Shown piece by piece: positions 53,321 to 61,896 of a DNA stretch of 64,000 bases. The stretch lies in the NCBI RefSeq assembly GCF_000203975.2, contig NZ_AFCF02000001.1, positions 1 through 64,000 on the forward strand. The letters are read 5' to 3'. The notes beneath the pieces were generated by a model that saw only the letters and a program-made list of their open reading frames with translations, was not told the origin of the DNA and ran no database searches. Within the stretch, counting starts at the first letter, position 1. Each line of letters starts with the position of its first letter. Both the position numbers and the translations under genes were made by a program. The DNA comes from Leisingera sp. ANG1 (lineage in GTDB: Bacteria > Pseudomonadota > Alphaproteobacteria > Rhodobacterales > Rhodobacteraceae).

Positions 53321-53776
53321 TCAGTGGCGCTTGGGCTCGCCCCGGTCTTCATCCTCGTCCTCCAGGTCCTCGCTGGCGGCGGTGCGGGCGCGTTCGTCCA
53401 TGAATTCGTCGAACTCTGCCTTGTCCTTGGCTTCGCGCAAGCGCTGCAGGAAGGCCTCAAAATCATGCTGTTCCTGTTCCAGGCGGCGCAGCGTGTCGGC
53501 CTTGTAGGCGTCAAAGGCGCTGTTGCCGGAGGGTTTCATCGCCGAGTAACCGTGACGTGCCCAGGACTTTCGGTGGCGGCAGGAGGATTTGCTGAACATG
53601 CGTTTGCTCCAGATCATGTAGAAGAGAAGGGCCAGGCCAACGGGCCAGAAAAACACGAAACCCAGGACCATGGCGGCGATCCAGGCGCCTTTGCCCTTGC
53701 TGTCCAGCCAGGCTTCGCTGCGGGAAAACCAGCCCTGTACCGGGGCGGCAGGGGCGGTCGGGGTGAAACTCGTCAT
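53321..53776 (-). CDS. DUF2852 family small membrane protein
   Basis: The 151-residue protein has one TM (GAWIAAMVLGFVFFWPVGLA) followed by LLFYMIWSKRMF, the signature of the DUF2852 family. A soluble helical region (SGNSAFDAYKADTLRRLEQE) and a highly charged C-terminus (SEDLEDEDEDRGEPKRH) follow. The family is found almost only in alphaproteobacteria and has no known function. A pair of 18-base direct repeats lies 25 and 84 bases upstream of the ATG and may control it. Confidence 0.82.
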   Translation of the reverse strand: MTSFTPTAPAAPVQGWFSRSEAWLDSKGKGAWIAAMVLGFVFFWPVGLALLFYMIWSKRMFSKSSCRHRKSWARHGYSAMKPSGNSAFDAYKADTLRRLEQEQHDFEAFLQRLREAKDKAEFDEFMDERARTAASEDLEDEDEDRGEPKRH

Positions 53777-53800
53777 CGGGGTCCTCCAGGTTTCGGTGAA

Positions 53801-53877
53801 TGTAAATCCCTTTCACATGATTGCATATCGGAAGCCGCCCGCGGGCTTTCAAGTCCCCATGTAAATCTTTTTCACAT
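53801..53877. repeat. Pair of direct repeats with internal dyad, upstream of the DUF2852 gene
   Basis: TGTAAATCCCTTTCACAT (53801-53818) and TGTAAATCTTTTTCACAT (53860-53877) differ at two positions and lie 59 bases apart. Each contains an imperfect dyad TGTAAA..TTTCACA. The spacing is close to whole helical turns, so two bound dimers could face the same side of the DNA. The regulator is unknown. This is part of the 476-base gap 53777-54252, where I see no credible gene. Confidence 0.5.
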
Positions 53878-54130
53878 TTTTTCGGAGGCAGAAGGCAGAG
53901 ACCTGCAATTGCTACAGTGAAGAGGAGCGCGACCCGGCCGCGCGCGCAAACATTGTTGGGGAAGATGCGCGGTTACACTCCGGTTGCGATACCAGGTCAA
54001 GGGAAACTGCGCCTAAGAAACTGCTGCTGGCGGAACCTGTCCAAAAACCGTCAGACCAATCCGGGCATCCCCAGGGAACAAAACACTCTTTACTTCGAAA
54101 CGGCTCCGCAACGGGAGCATAACCGTAACG

Positions 54131-54145
54131 TTAACATTACTTTAA
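54131..54145 (+). promoter_or_regulatory. CtrA-type box upstream of glnE
   Basis: TTAA-CATTACT-TTAA matches the TTAA-N7-TTAA consensus for CtrA in alphaproteobacteria, 108 bases before the glnE ATG. The stretch is AT-rich, so a chance match is possible. Confidence 0.35.
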
Positions 54146-54252
54146 AATTCGATTTTAACCTATTCGGGTATTCCTGACCCAAGGTAAACCTATGCGGCAG
54201 CGCGGCAATTCACCCATTGACGGCATCCTGCCTGCGGAACAGTGTCGTTTCC

Positions 54253-57060
54253 ATGACGACTGAGCTGACGATTTCCCGCATCCCCCGCCCTTACGATCCG
54301 GAGCTTGGCGCCGAGGCGCGCGCGCTGGTACCCGCGCTTTCAGGCGATTTGGCAGACCTGGTCGCCGGGGCCTGCGGGTCCAGCCCGTACCTGAAGGAGC
54401 TGACGGACCGGGAGGCAGGCTGGCTGCCTCAGGCGCTGCACGATCCGGAAGCCGCAGTACAGCAGGTTTTTGCGGATTGCCGCGCGCTGGAAGCTGCGCA
54501 GCTGAAACCGGGGCTGCGCCAGGCCAAGCGGCGGCTGGCGCTGCTGACTGCGCTTTGCGACCTCTCGGGCGGCTGGAGCCTCGAGCAGGTAACCGGGGCG
54601 CTCACCGATTTCGGGGCGCTGTGTGCAGACGTTGCGATCAAGGCGGAGATTGCCAATCTGATCCGCCGCAAGAAGCTGCCCGGCCTCACGCAGGACGACG
54701 TGGAAACCGCCGGCGGCATGAGTATCCTGGCCATGGGCAAGATGGGCGCGCATGAGCTGAACTACAGCTCCGACATCGACCTCATCTGCCTGTTCGACGA
54801 AACCCGCTTCGACCCGGATGATTTCTACGAGGCGCGCCAGGGCATGGTGCGCGCGACTAAGAACATGTGCGCCGCGCTCAGCGACCGCACGGGTGATGGC
54901 TATGTGTTCCGCACCGACCTGCGGCTGCGCCCGGACCCGGCGGTGACCCCCGTGTGCCTGGCGATGGAGGCGGCGGAACGCTATTACGAAAGCCTGGGCC
55001 GCACCTGGGAGCGCGCCGCCTATATCAAGGCGCGCCCCTGCGCAGGCGACATCGCCGCGGGGGAACGCTTCCTGAACACTCTGCGCCCCTTCGTCTGGCG
55101 GCGGCATCTGGATTTTGCCGCGATCCAGGACGCCCATGACATCCGCCTGCGCATCCGCGAGAACAAGGGCACCGGCGGCGCCCTGAACGTTCCGGGCCAC
55201 GACATGAAGCTGGGCCGCGGCGGCATCCGCGAGATCGAGTTCTTTACCCAGACACGCCAGCTGATCGCTGGCGGGCGTGACGAAGACCTGCGCCTGCGCG
55301 GCACCGTCGAAGGTCTGGCGGCGCTGGCGGGTAAGGGCTGGGTGCCGCAGGACGCCGCTGAGACCCTCAGCGCCCATTACCGTGCCCACCGCGAGGTCGA
55401 GCACCGGATCCAGATGGTGCATGACGCCCAGACCCACAAGATGCCCAAGTCGGAGGACGGCATCGCCCGCATCGCCTGCCTGATGGACCTGGACCCGGCA
55501 CAATTGCAGGCGGAGATCAGGACCCGCCTGGAGGAGGTGCATGAGCTGACTGAGGGGTTCTTCTCTCCCGGCGCGGCGCCGCGGCCTGTGGCCCTGCCAG
55601 AGGACACTGCCGAACTGGACGGCGCCGTCATCGCCCGCTGGCCCACCTATCCGGCGCTGCGCTCCTCGCGCGGCGCGCGTATTTTCGAAAGCCTGAAGCC
55701 GGAACTTCTGGCCCGGGTGGCCAAGACCGCCAAACCGGCGGAAACCCTGCTGGCACTGGACGGCTTCCTGGCCGGACTGCCCGCGGGGGTGCAACTGTTC
55801 TCGCTGTTTGGCGCCAATCCGCAGCTGATCGATCTGCTGATCGATATCGCCGGTACCTCAAGCGATCTGGCCGCTTTCCTGTCCCGCAACTCCGGCGTTT
55901 TTGACGCGGTGATCGGCGGCTCCTTCTTTGATCCCTGGCCGGGAGCGACGACGCTGCGGGCGGAGCTGAGGACGCGGCTGCAGCAGGAAGACGACTATGA
56001 GGCGCGGCTCGACGCCACCCGGCGCTGGTGCAAGGAGTGGCATTTCCGCATTGGCGTGCATCATCTGCGCGGATTGATCGACGGCCATCAGGCCGGCGCC
56101 CAGTATGCAGAACTGGCAGAGGTGGTGATTGCAGGCATTGCGCCGGAAGTGCTTGCGCATTTCTCGAAAAAGCACGGTCCCCAGCCGGGCCGCGGTGCTG
56201 CCGTTCTGGCGATGGGCTCGATGGGGGCAGGGCAGATCAATTCGCAGTCCGACCTCGACCTGATCGTGATCTACGATCCCCAGGGCGTGGAAATGTCCGA
56301 CGGCAAGCGCCCGCTGGCAACGCGCCCCTATTTCGCGCGCCTCACGCAGGCCTTTGTCACCGCGCTGTCTGCACCGATGGCGCAGGGCCGCCTTTACGAG
56401 GTCGACATGCGCTTGCGCCCGTCCGGAACCCAAGGCCCTGTCGCTGTCAGTTTTGCGGGTTTCACCCAGTACCAGCAGAACGAGGCCTGGGTATGGGAGC
56501 ATCTGGCCCTGACCCGGGCCCGCACCATTGCTGGCGATAGCACGCTGACCGCCGAAATCGAAGCTTTCCGCACAGACTTCCTGTCAGAGCCGCGCGACAG
56601 CGGCAAGGTTCTTCGCGAGGTGGCGCAGATGCGCGAACGGCTCGCTGCCGCCAAGACACCCGCAGGCGTCTGGGATGCCAAGAACGGGCCGGGGCGGATG
56701 ATGGATATCGAATTGCTGTCACAGGCCGGCACGCTCACATCCGCCTCCGCCGCCCGCGATGTGGCCTCAGGTCTTCAGGGTGCTGTCGCTGCCGGATGGC
56801 TGAATGACGCGGATGCAGAATACCTGACGGATGGTTACCGTCTATTCTGGTCAGTGCAATGCGCAGCGCGGCTGCTCTCCGGCAAGGCCATTGATGCCGA
56901 AACCATGGGGGAGGGCGGGGCGCAGTTCCTCTGCCGCACCACCGGATTTGACCATCTGGAGGCGCTGGAACAGGAACTGCAAGACCGCTACAGCCGCTGC
57001 GCTGCGCTGATTGGCAAAACCTTGGAAAGGGAAGCGGCGGATGAAGAAGGGCAGCACTGA
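54253..57060 (+). CDS. glnE: Bifunctional glutamine synthetase adenylyltransferase/deadenylylase
   Basis: The 935-residue enzyme adds and removes AMP on glutamine synthetase according to nitrogen status. The removase half (N-terminal) has ILAMGKMGAHELNYSSDIDL, YVFRTDLRLRPDP and LGRGGIREIEFFTQ. The transferase half (C-terminal) has VLAMGSMGAGQINSQSDLDL and YEVDMRLRPSGTQGPVAVS. Both nucleotidyltransferase domains keep the paired Asp residues. The ATG at 54253 is the best start, although its ribosome-binding site is weak. The upstream TTG at 54217 would add 12 residues. It overlaps the following small gene by 20 bases. Confidence 0.95.
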   Translation: MTTELTISRIPRPYDPELGAEARALVPALSGDLADLVAGACGSSPYLKELTDREAGWLPQALHDPEAAVQQVFADCRALEAAQLKPGLRQAKRRLALLTALCDLSGGWSLEQVTGALTDFGALCADVAIKAEIANLIRRKKLPGLTQDDVETAGGMSILAMGKMGAHELNYSSDIDLICLFDETRFDPDDFYEARQGMVRATKNMCAALSDRTGDGYVFRTDLRLRPDPAVTPVCLAMEAAERYYESLGRTWERAAYIKARPCAGDIAAGERFLNTLRPFVWRRHLDFAAIQDAHDIRLRIRENKGTGGALNVPGHDMKLGRGGIREIEFFTQTRQLIAGGRDEDLRLRGTVEGLAALAGKGWVPQDAAETLSAHYRAHREVEHRIQMVHDAQTHKMPKSEDGIARIACLMDLDPAQLQAEIRTRLEEVHELTEGFFSPGAAPRPVALPEDTAELDGAVIARWPTYPALRSSRGARIFESLKPELLARVAKTAKPAETLLALDGFLAGLPAGVQLFSLFGANPQLIDLLIDIAGTSSDLAAFLSRNSGVFDAVIGGSFFDPWPGATTLRAELRTRLQQEDDYEARLDATRRWCKEWHFRIGVHHLRGLIDGHQAGAQYAELAEVVIAGIAPEVLAHFSKKHGPQPGRGAAVLAMGSMGAGQINSQSDLDLIVIYDPQGVEMSDGKRPLATRPYFARLTQAFVTALSAPMAQGRLYEVDMRLRPSGTQGPVAVSFAGFTQYQQNEAWVWEHLALTRARTIAGDSTLTAEIEAFRTDFLSEPRDSGKVLREVAQMRERLAAAKTPAGVWDAKNGPGRMMDIELLSQAGTLTSASAARDVASGLQGAVAAGWLNDADAEYLTDGYRLFWSVQCAARLLSGKAIDAETMGEGGAQFLCRTTGFDHLEALEQELQDRYSRCAALIGKTLEREAADEEGQH

Positions 57061-57313
57061 ACAGGACCCGCGCGGTCTGATCTACGAGGCCTACCGGATC
57101 GAGGGCATCAGCGATTCCCAATGCCGCAGCATCTTCTTTGACTGGGCGCTGGGCATGGACGCTGCCCGCGACAGCCGCACGGATATTCAGGCGCTGCTGG
57201 ATCTCTATGGCAATGCGCATCCGCAGCATCCGATGACCGCGGTGCTGCGCGACGGGCTGCAAGGCGCGGAAAAACCGCGCCGCCGCGGCGGCTGGCGCTC
57301 GCGCGAGAGGTAA
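57041..57313 (+). CDS. Small conserved hypothetical protein overlapping glnE
   Basis: A 90-residue soluble protein (MKKGSTEQDPRGLIYEAYRI, then DSQCRSIFFDWALGMDAARD and a basic end RRRGGWRSRER). It begins 20 bases before the glnE stop, with GGAAAGGGAAG upstream, implying coupling. The helical core is of a type seen in small roseobacter proteins next to glnE, but I know no function. The basic tail could bind nucleic acid or a phosphate-rich partner. Confidence 0.65.
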   Translation: MKKGSTEQDPRGLIYEAYRIEGISDSQCRSIFFDWALGMDAARDSRTDIQALLDLYGNAHPQHPMTAVLRDGLQGAEKPRRRGGWRSRER

Positions 57314-57335
57314 GGGGCAGGGCGGCAGACCGCTG

Positions 57336-58466
57336 TCAGCGGGTCAGTGTCTCAACAGACAGAATCGTGGGCAGGTGCCGGGCGATTTCCGACCAGCTTT
57401 CGCCCTCGTCAAAACTGGCAAAGACTGAGCCCGAGTTGGTTCCGAAATAGACGCCCGCCGCTGCATCGGTCGCCATCGCCTGGCGCAGCACGGTAAAGAA
57501 ACACGCGCCCTGCGGCAGCCCGTCACGTTTGGCCTTCCAGGCCTCGCCGCCATCGGTGGACTTCCAAACCGCCGCCGAGGCATCCGGCGGAAACCGCCCG
57601 GCGGCATCACCGTTCAGCGGCAGCACCCAGATGGTATCCGGATCCTGCGGATGCACCGCAATGGGAAAACCGAAGGTGGAGGGCAGACCGGCGGTGATAT
57701 CGCTCCAGGTGCGGCCGCCATCGGTGCTGCGGTAGGTGCCGTGATGGTTCTGCTGATAGAGCAGATCGCCCGGGCCGCGCTGCAAATTGTGCACGCAATG
57801 GCCGGTCTCGCCGTTGCGCGGTGCTGCCGGGTGATGATGTTCCGTGCAGAGCGTGTCGTTGGACAGGCGGTTGCGCCGCTCCCAGCTGTTGCCGCCATCC
57901 TCTGTGGCAAAGACCCCGGCGGCTGAGATGCCAAGCCACAGCTTGGCCGCATGGCCCGGATCGCTCAGCAACGTGTGCAGAACCAGCCCCGCCGCACCGG
58001 GGCTCCAGCTCTCGCGCGACGGATGGCCGTCGAGCGCCGCATTCCTTTCCCACGTTTTGCCGCCATCCCTGCTGGATAGAAGCGTGGCCGGATTGGTGCC
58101 TGCGTATAAAACCCCATGCGCGTGGTGCAGCGACCACACGGCCTTGAGATCCTCAAAAGGCACCTCCACTGGCTCCCAATTGAAAAACGCCGCTGTTTCC
58201 GGGTCCGAGGCCGCCCACTCATCAATCTGGCCATTGGACAGTTTGCTCAGCTCCCAGGCCTCGCCATCTGCAGAGCGCCAGACCCCTGCGCCGGGCCAGT
58301 CGCCGCCGCCGCCCGCCCACACCATGCCGCTGTCCGGATCACCGATCACATGATTGATGCACCAGCCGTCGCAGTGCGGGCCGGAGACGCTCCAGCCCTT
58401 GCCGTCCGGTGTCAGAACAAAGGCGCCTTTTGTCGTGCCGATTAGAAGTCTTGCAGATAGAGTCAT
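57336..58466 (-). CDS. BNR/sialidase-like beta-propeller protein
   Basis: The 376-residue protein has repeated Asp-box motifs (SSRDGGKTWE, ATEDGGNSWE, RSTDGGRTWS, KSTDGGEAWK, SFDEGESWS), one per blade of a six- or seven-bladed propeller. It also has a conserved start LLIGTTKGAFVLT. No signal peptide is present. No sialidase catalytic set (Arg triad, Tyr/Glu) is recognisable, so enzymatic activity is doubtful. The product is best called an exo-alpha-sialidase-like or YVTN/BNR-repeat protein. It is convergent with the small gene after glnE. Confidence 0.85.
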   Translation of the reverse strand: MTLSARLLIGTTKGAFVLTPDGKGWSVSGPHCDGWCINHVIGDPDSGMVWAGGGGDWPGAGVWRSADGEAWELSKLSNGQIDEWAASDPETAAFFNWEPVEVPFEDLKAVWSLHHAHGVLYAGTNPATLLSSRDGGKTWERNAALDGHPSRESWSPGAAGLVLHTLLSDPGHAAKLWLGISAAGVFATEDGGNSWERRNRLSNDTLCTEHHHPAAPRNGETGHCVHNLQRGPGDLLYQQNHHGTYRSTDGGRTWSDITAGLPSTFGFPIAVHPQDPDTIWVLPLNGDAAGRFPPDASAAVWKSTDGGEAWKAKRDGLPQGACFFTVLRQAMATDAAAGVYFGTNSGSVFASFDEGESWSEIARHLPTILSVETLTR

Positions 58467-58587
58467 GGTAGCCTCCGGCCCTCAAGCATACCACAGCTTC
58501 GGGCCGCACCGAACCGGCAGCAGCGGCTGGGCGCACATCGGGTTTCTGCCTTGCTGATGCCGACAGTAAACGGAGCGTCAACATTCG

Positions 58588-58602
58588 TTAATTTTTCGCT
58601 AA
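58588..58602 (+). promoter_or_regulatory. Near-CtrA-type element upstream of a lipoprotein gene
   Basis: TTAA-TTTTTCG-CTAA matches seven of eight consensus bases for TTAA-N7-TTAA, 110 bases before the lipoprotein ATG, in an AT-rich stretch. Low confidence. Confidence 0.2.
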
Positions 58603-58711
58603 ATTGGACGTAAATTGTCCCAATTCTGCCCGGATTGACCGGCACCTTGCCATTGACCCCGCCCTCCGGACCCTCACCCGGCGGCGGCTTTATACGGCAA
58701 GGAGCTGACCC

Positions 58712-59380
58712 ATGAAGATCATTCGCAGTCTTGCACTTGGTGCCCTCGGGCTGGCGGTTTCTGCCTGTGCACAGGTGGATCTGCCATCCCGGAACCTCCC
58801 GTTTGAGCCTATGCCCGACGCCGCTATCAGCGTGCCTGACGGGTATGAGACACTGCCGCAGGCGGACCCGGTTCCGGCTCTGCGCGTCAGCCGTGTTACC
58901 GTGTCGGTGCCGCGCAGTCTCAAGGTCTCGGAATCCAACAGCTATCTGCCCAAGGGCGACATCGTATGGCGCGAGGATCCTCATGGCGACCGCTACACAC
59001 AAGTGCAGGCGATCGTGCAGGCCGCGATGGAACGCGGCACCGCCACCCTGAACGGCCCGATCAAGGCGCACCTCAGTGTCGAGGTGCAACGCTTCCACGC
59101 GCTGACGCAGAAGGCGCGCTACACCACTGGCGGCATTCACGCCATCACCTTCAAGATGCGGCTGACGGACCCGGCCACCGGCGCCCTGCTGCGGCCTGAA
59201 AAGGTGATCGAGGCTGACCTCAAGGCATTTGGCGGCGCCCGCGCACTGGAAGCCATGGCGCGCGGCCAAACCCAGAAGGTCCGCATCACCGGCCATTTGT
59301 CCAACGTGATCCGCCAGGAGCTGATCAAACCCGGCAGCTACAAGAACCCCCGCTTGGGCCTGCTGCAGGCCCTGCAGTAA
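58712..59380 (+). CDS. Roseobacter-type lipoprotein of unknown function
   Basis: The 222-residue protein has a lipoprotein signal (LALGALGLAVSAC, Cys19). The mature domain has VSRVTVSVPRSLKVSESNSY, DIVWREDPHGDRYTQVQAIV, LSVEVQRFHALTQKARYTTG and MRLTDPATGALLRPEKVIEA, a pattern resembling the DUF4410/LPS-export-type accessory folds. I recognise it only as a conserved lipoprotein of this group. AAGGAG lies eight bases before the ATG. A short terminator follows, just before the next gene. Confidence 0.72.
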   Translation: MKIIRSLALGALGLAVSACAQVDLPSRNLPFEPMPDAAISVPDGYETLPQADPVPALRVSRVTVSVPRSLKVSESNSYLPKGDIVWREDPHGDRYTQVQAIVQAAMERGTATLNGPIKAHLSVEVQRFHALTQKARYTTGGIHAITFKMRLTDPATGALLRPEKVIEADLKAFGGARALEAMARGQTQKVRITGHLSNVIRQELIKPGSYKNPRLGLLQALQ

Positions 59381-59410
59381 CGCCGGCGCGACGAGCGAAA
59401 GTTCTGAGGA

Positions 59411-59432
59411 GAGGGGCCACGCGGCCCCTTTT
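59411..59432 (+). terminator. Terminator after the lipoprotein gene
   Basis: A GGGGCC/GGCCCC stem with a 4-base loop and TTTT, 30 bases past the stop and 31 bases before the next start. Confidence 0.7.
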
Positions 59433-59463
59433 CCTGTTCGGGGCTAAGGGATAAGAGAGCCCT

Positions 59464-60678
59464 ATGACAGCCTCCTCCGATGCGCTCCAGCGCCCCCGCG
59501 TTAAAATGAAGCCCAAGTCCAACGCCCGCGCCATCCGGCACGGGTTTCCCTGGGTTTATGCCAATGAACTGGTGACCGACCGCCGCACCCGCAAGCTGGC
59601 TCCCGGCACCCTGGCGGTGCTGGAGGATGAGGCGCAGCGCCCGCTGGGGCTGGTCTCGGTCAATCCTGAAAGCAAGATCATCGCCCGGATGCTCGACCGC
59701 GACCCGGAGGCGGAAATTGACCAGGCGTGGTTCGCCGCTCGCCTCACCCGTGCGCTGGAGATGCGCCAACGGCTCTATGATGCGCCCTTCTACCGGCTGG
59801 TGCATGCCGAATCCGATGGCCTGCCAGGCGTGGTGATCGACCGCTTCGGCGCGGCTTGCGTGGTGCAGCCCAACGCCGCCTGGGCAGAAGCGCATCTGGA
59901 TATGCTCACCGCTGCCCTCGCAGAAGTGACCGGCGCCGAAGTGATCCTGAAAAACGCCTCCGGCCGCACCCGCGGGCTGGAAGGTCTGGATGACGTGAAC
60001 CAGACCCTGCTGGGCGAGGCTCCCGCAGCGCCGGTGCCTGTGCAGATGAATGGCGCCACCTATATGGCGGATCTCACCGGCGGCCAGAAAACCGGGCTGT
60101 TCTTCGACCAGCGCGAAAACCACGCCTTTGCCGCCCGCCTCACTGCGCCCGGCGCCAAGGTGCTGGATGTGTTTTCCCACGTCGGCGGCTTTGGCCTGGC
60201 GATGCTGGCAGGCGGGGCAGGGCAGGCCACCTGCGTTGACGGCTCCGCCGCGGCGCTGGAACTGGCCGCCCAGGGCGCGGACGCCGCCGGGTTCAAGGAC
60301 AAGTTCAGCGCCCGCCAAGGCGATGCCTTCGACGTGCTGGCGGCGCTGGGGCAGGAGGGCGAAACCTTCGACGTCGTCATCTGCGACCCGCCCGCTTTTG
60401 CACCCTCGAAACAGGCGCTGGAGGCCGGCCTGCGCGCCTATGAACGTGTCGCTAAACTGGCAGCACCCTTGGTGAAACCCGGCGGCTACCTGGGCCTCTG
60501 TTCCTGCTCGCATGCCGCCGACCTCACCCGCTTTCGCAACGCCTCGGCCCGCGGCATCGGCAAGGGCGGCCGCCGGGCGGCGCTCATCCATACCGGATAT
60601 GCAGGCCCCGACCACCCGCAATTGCCGCAGCTGGCCGAAAGCGGCTACCTGAAGGCCGTCTTCTTCCGGCTGGACTGA
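59464..60678 (+). CDS. Class I rRNA methyltransferase (RlmI-like)
   Basis: The 404-residue enzyme has an N-terminal PUA-like domain (RAIRHGFPWVYANELVTDRR). A linker with YRLVHAESDGLPGVVIDRFG follows, then a SAM-binding domain (KVLDVFSHVGGFGLAMLAGG, VICDPPAFAPSK). The conserved Cys motif is GGYLGLCSCSHAADL. This matches the RlmI/RlmK-type family that makes m5C in 23S rRNA. The exact target base is not certain. It is followed after 5 bases by the PIN gene, so the two may be co-expressed. Confidence 0.88.
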   Translation: MTASSDALQRPRVKMKPKSNARAIRHGFPWVYANELVTDRRTRKLAPGTLAVLEDEAQRPLGLVSVNPESKIIARMLDRDPEAEIDQAWFAARLTRALEMRQRLYDAPFYRLVHAESDGLPGVVIDRFGAACVVQPNAAWAEAHLDMLTAALAEVTGAEVILKNASGRTRGLEGLDDVNQTLLGEAPAAPVPVQMNGATYMADLTGGQKTGLFFDQRENHAFAARLTAPGAKVLDVFSHVGGFGLAMLAGGAGQATCVDGSAAALELAAQGADAAGFKDKFSARQGDAFDVLAALGQEGETFDVVICDPPAFAPSKQALEAGLRAYERVAKLAAPLVKPGGYLGLCSCSHAADLTRFRNASARGIGKGGRRAALIHTGYAGPDHPQLPQLAESGYLKAVFFRLD

Positions 60679-60683
60679 CGCGG

Positions 60684-61226
60684 GTGAAGCTGCTCCTCGA
60701 CACTTGCGTCCTGTATCCCACGGTGATGCGGGAGATGCTGCTGGGCGCGGCCAAGCTAGGCCATTTCACCCCGCTCTGGTCTGCCCGCATCCTGGGGGAG
60801 TGGGAGCGCGCGGCGCTTAAACTCGGCCCCGCAGGCGCGGCCCAGGCCAAAGCAGAGATTGCTCTGATCCGCGCGGGCTGGCCCAAGGCGGAGGTCGCTC
60901 CGGCACCAGGGGTTGAGGCGCGTCTCTGGCTGCCCGACAGCGCAGACACCCATGTGCTGGCCGCTGCCATAGCAGGCCACGCCGACGCCATCGTCACGGT
61001 CAATAACAAGGACTTCCCGCGCCACACATTGGCAGAGGAAGGCCTGGACCGCCTCGGCCCGGACGAGCTGCTCTATGGCTTCTGGCTGCAGGACAGCTCA
61101 GGCATGGAGGCGCTGGGGGCAGAGGTTCTGGCCGAGGCCAACCGGCTGTCCGGCGGCAGCTGGGAGATCCGCCCGCTGCTGAAAAAAGCCCGCCTGCCGC
61201 GGCTGGCCAAGGCGCTGGCGCGGTAA
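60684..61226 (+). CDS. PIN-domain protein without visible antitoxin
   Basis: The 180-residue protein has a PIN-type RNase fold: KLLLDTCVLYPTVMREML with the first Asp, a Glu in ILGEWERAAL, and ADTHVLAAAIAGHADAIVTV with NNKDFP (third and fourth acidic residues). The C-terminal extension is specific to a Rhodobacteraceae subgroup. GTG start at 60684, five bases after the methyltransferase stop. Most PIN toxins of the VapC type have a VapB partner directly upstream. None is seen here, so a housekeeping RNase or an orphan is more likely than a toxin-antitoxin system. Confidence 0.8.
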   Translation: MKLLLDTCVLYPTVMREMLLGAAKLGHFTPLWSARILGEWERAALKLGPAGAAQAKAEIALIRAGWPKAEVAPAPGVEARLWLPDSADTHVLAAAIAGHADAIVTVNNKDFPRHTLAEEGLDRLGPDELLYGFWLQDSSGMEALGAEVLAEANRLSGGSWEIRPLLKKARLPRLAKALAR

Positions 61227-61345
61227 CAGAACCACAGCCTGCAAATTTGCACGGCATTCTTCCAGCTTTCCGCTTGGCCGCTGCTGCGGTTCCCGTTTAT
61301 CAAACGGAAAAGCCTGTTATTTAAAACATTTTTCAGGGACCAGAA

Positions 61346-61828
61346 ATGCCAGCCAAACCTTGCCGCACCGCACTGCCCCCCCGTTCTCCGTCCCGTGCCC
61401 TCTCCGGACTGGCCATGGCGGCGGTGCTTGGGCTGTCCGCCTGCGCCAAGACGCCGGTGCCTTCTGTCCCTGCTCAGCCGGGTAAGTCCATCTCCGAAGC
61501 GCATGAGGCCGTCCGCCAGTGCGCTCCCGTTGCCCCCAAGGGCGGTAAGAATGCGGTTACCGGCAGTTATGTGGCCGGCGTGCTGTTGGGCGGGCTGATT
61601 ATCGGCCCGGTGATCGTCGCCTCGAACGAGGATCACATCCGCGCCAACGGCGCCCGGCGCGCGGTGGACAAATGCCTGGAGGCACAAGGCTATACCCGCC
61701 GGGAAATGACGCCGGAGGAAGCGGCCTTCCTGAACGCGCTCTATGGATATCAGCGGCAGATTTTCCTGGATCACCTGGTGGCAGGCGGCACGCTCGAAGG
61801 GTTCAAGCAGGAATACGACGTTCAGTAA
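61346..61828 (+). CDS. Lipoprotein with glycine-zipper-like segment
   Basis: The 160-residue product has a lipoprotein signal (ALSGLAMAAVLGLSAC). A glycine-rich hydrophobic stretch follows (TGSYVAGVLLGGLIIGPVIV) and a polar helical tail (EAAFLNALYGYQRQIFLDHL). The first 20 residues are long and basic. The Met at residue 24 could be an alternative start, but the ATG at 61346 also gives a valid lipoprotein. I do not recognise the family. The intergenic repeat copy C begins eight bases after its stop. Confidence 0.65.
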   Translation: MPAKPCRTALPPRSPSRALSGLAMAAVLGLSACAKTPVPSVPAQPGKSISEAHEAVRQCAPVAPKGGKNAVTGSYVAGVLLGGLIIGPVIVASNEDHIRANGARRAVDKCLEAQGYTRREMTPEEAAFLNALYGYQRQIFLDHLVAGGTLEGFKQEYDVQ

Positions 61829-61836
61829 CGCCGTTT

Positions 61837-61884
61837 CATCTTTTCTGAAATACTCCGGGGAGTTTGAGGGGCCGGCCCCTCAAA
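61837..61884 (+). repeat. Dispersed intergenic repeat, copy C
   Basis: The core AAATACTCCGGGG preceded by CATCTTTTCTG spans 61837-61860. A 22-base perfect palindrome (61863-61884, halves TTTGAGGGGCC/GGCCCCTCAAA) follows. It lies between convergent genes. Confidence 0.65.
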
Positions 61885-61896
61885 TCCGCTGCGGCC

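Noticed and set aside
53801-53877. PpsR-type operators (TGT-N12-ACA)
   Set aside because: The distance between TGT and ACA is 11 bases in both copies, and no photosynthesis genes are in the window.
53821-54177. A 118-residue frame in the gap before glnE
   Set aside because: No ribosome-binding site, odd composition, crosses the direct repeat and the AT-rich leader; no recognisable domain.
60684-61226. Type II toxin-antitoxin locus
   Set aside because: No small antitoxin ORF lies directly before or after the PIN gene; the preceding gene is a full methyltransferase.
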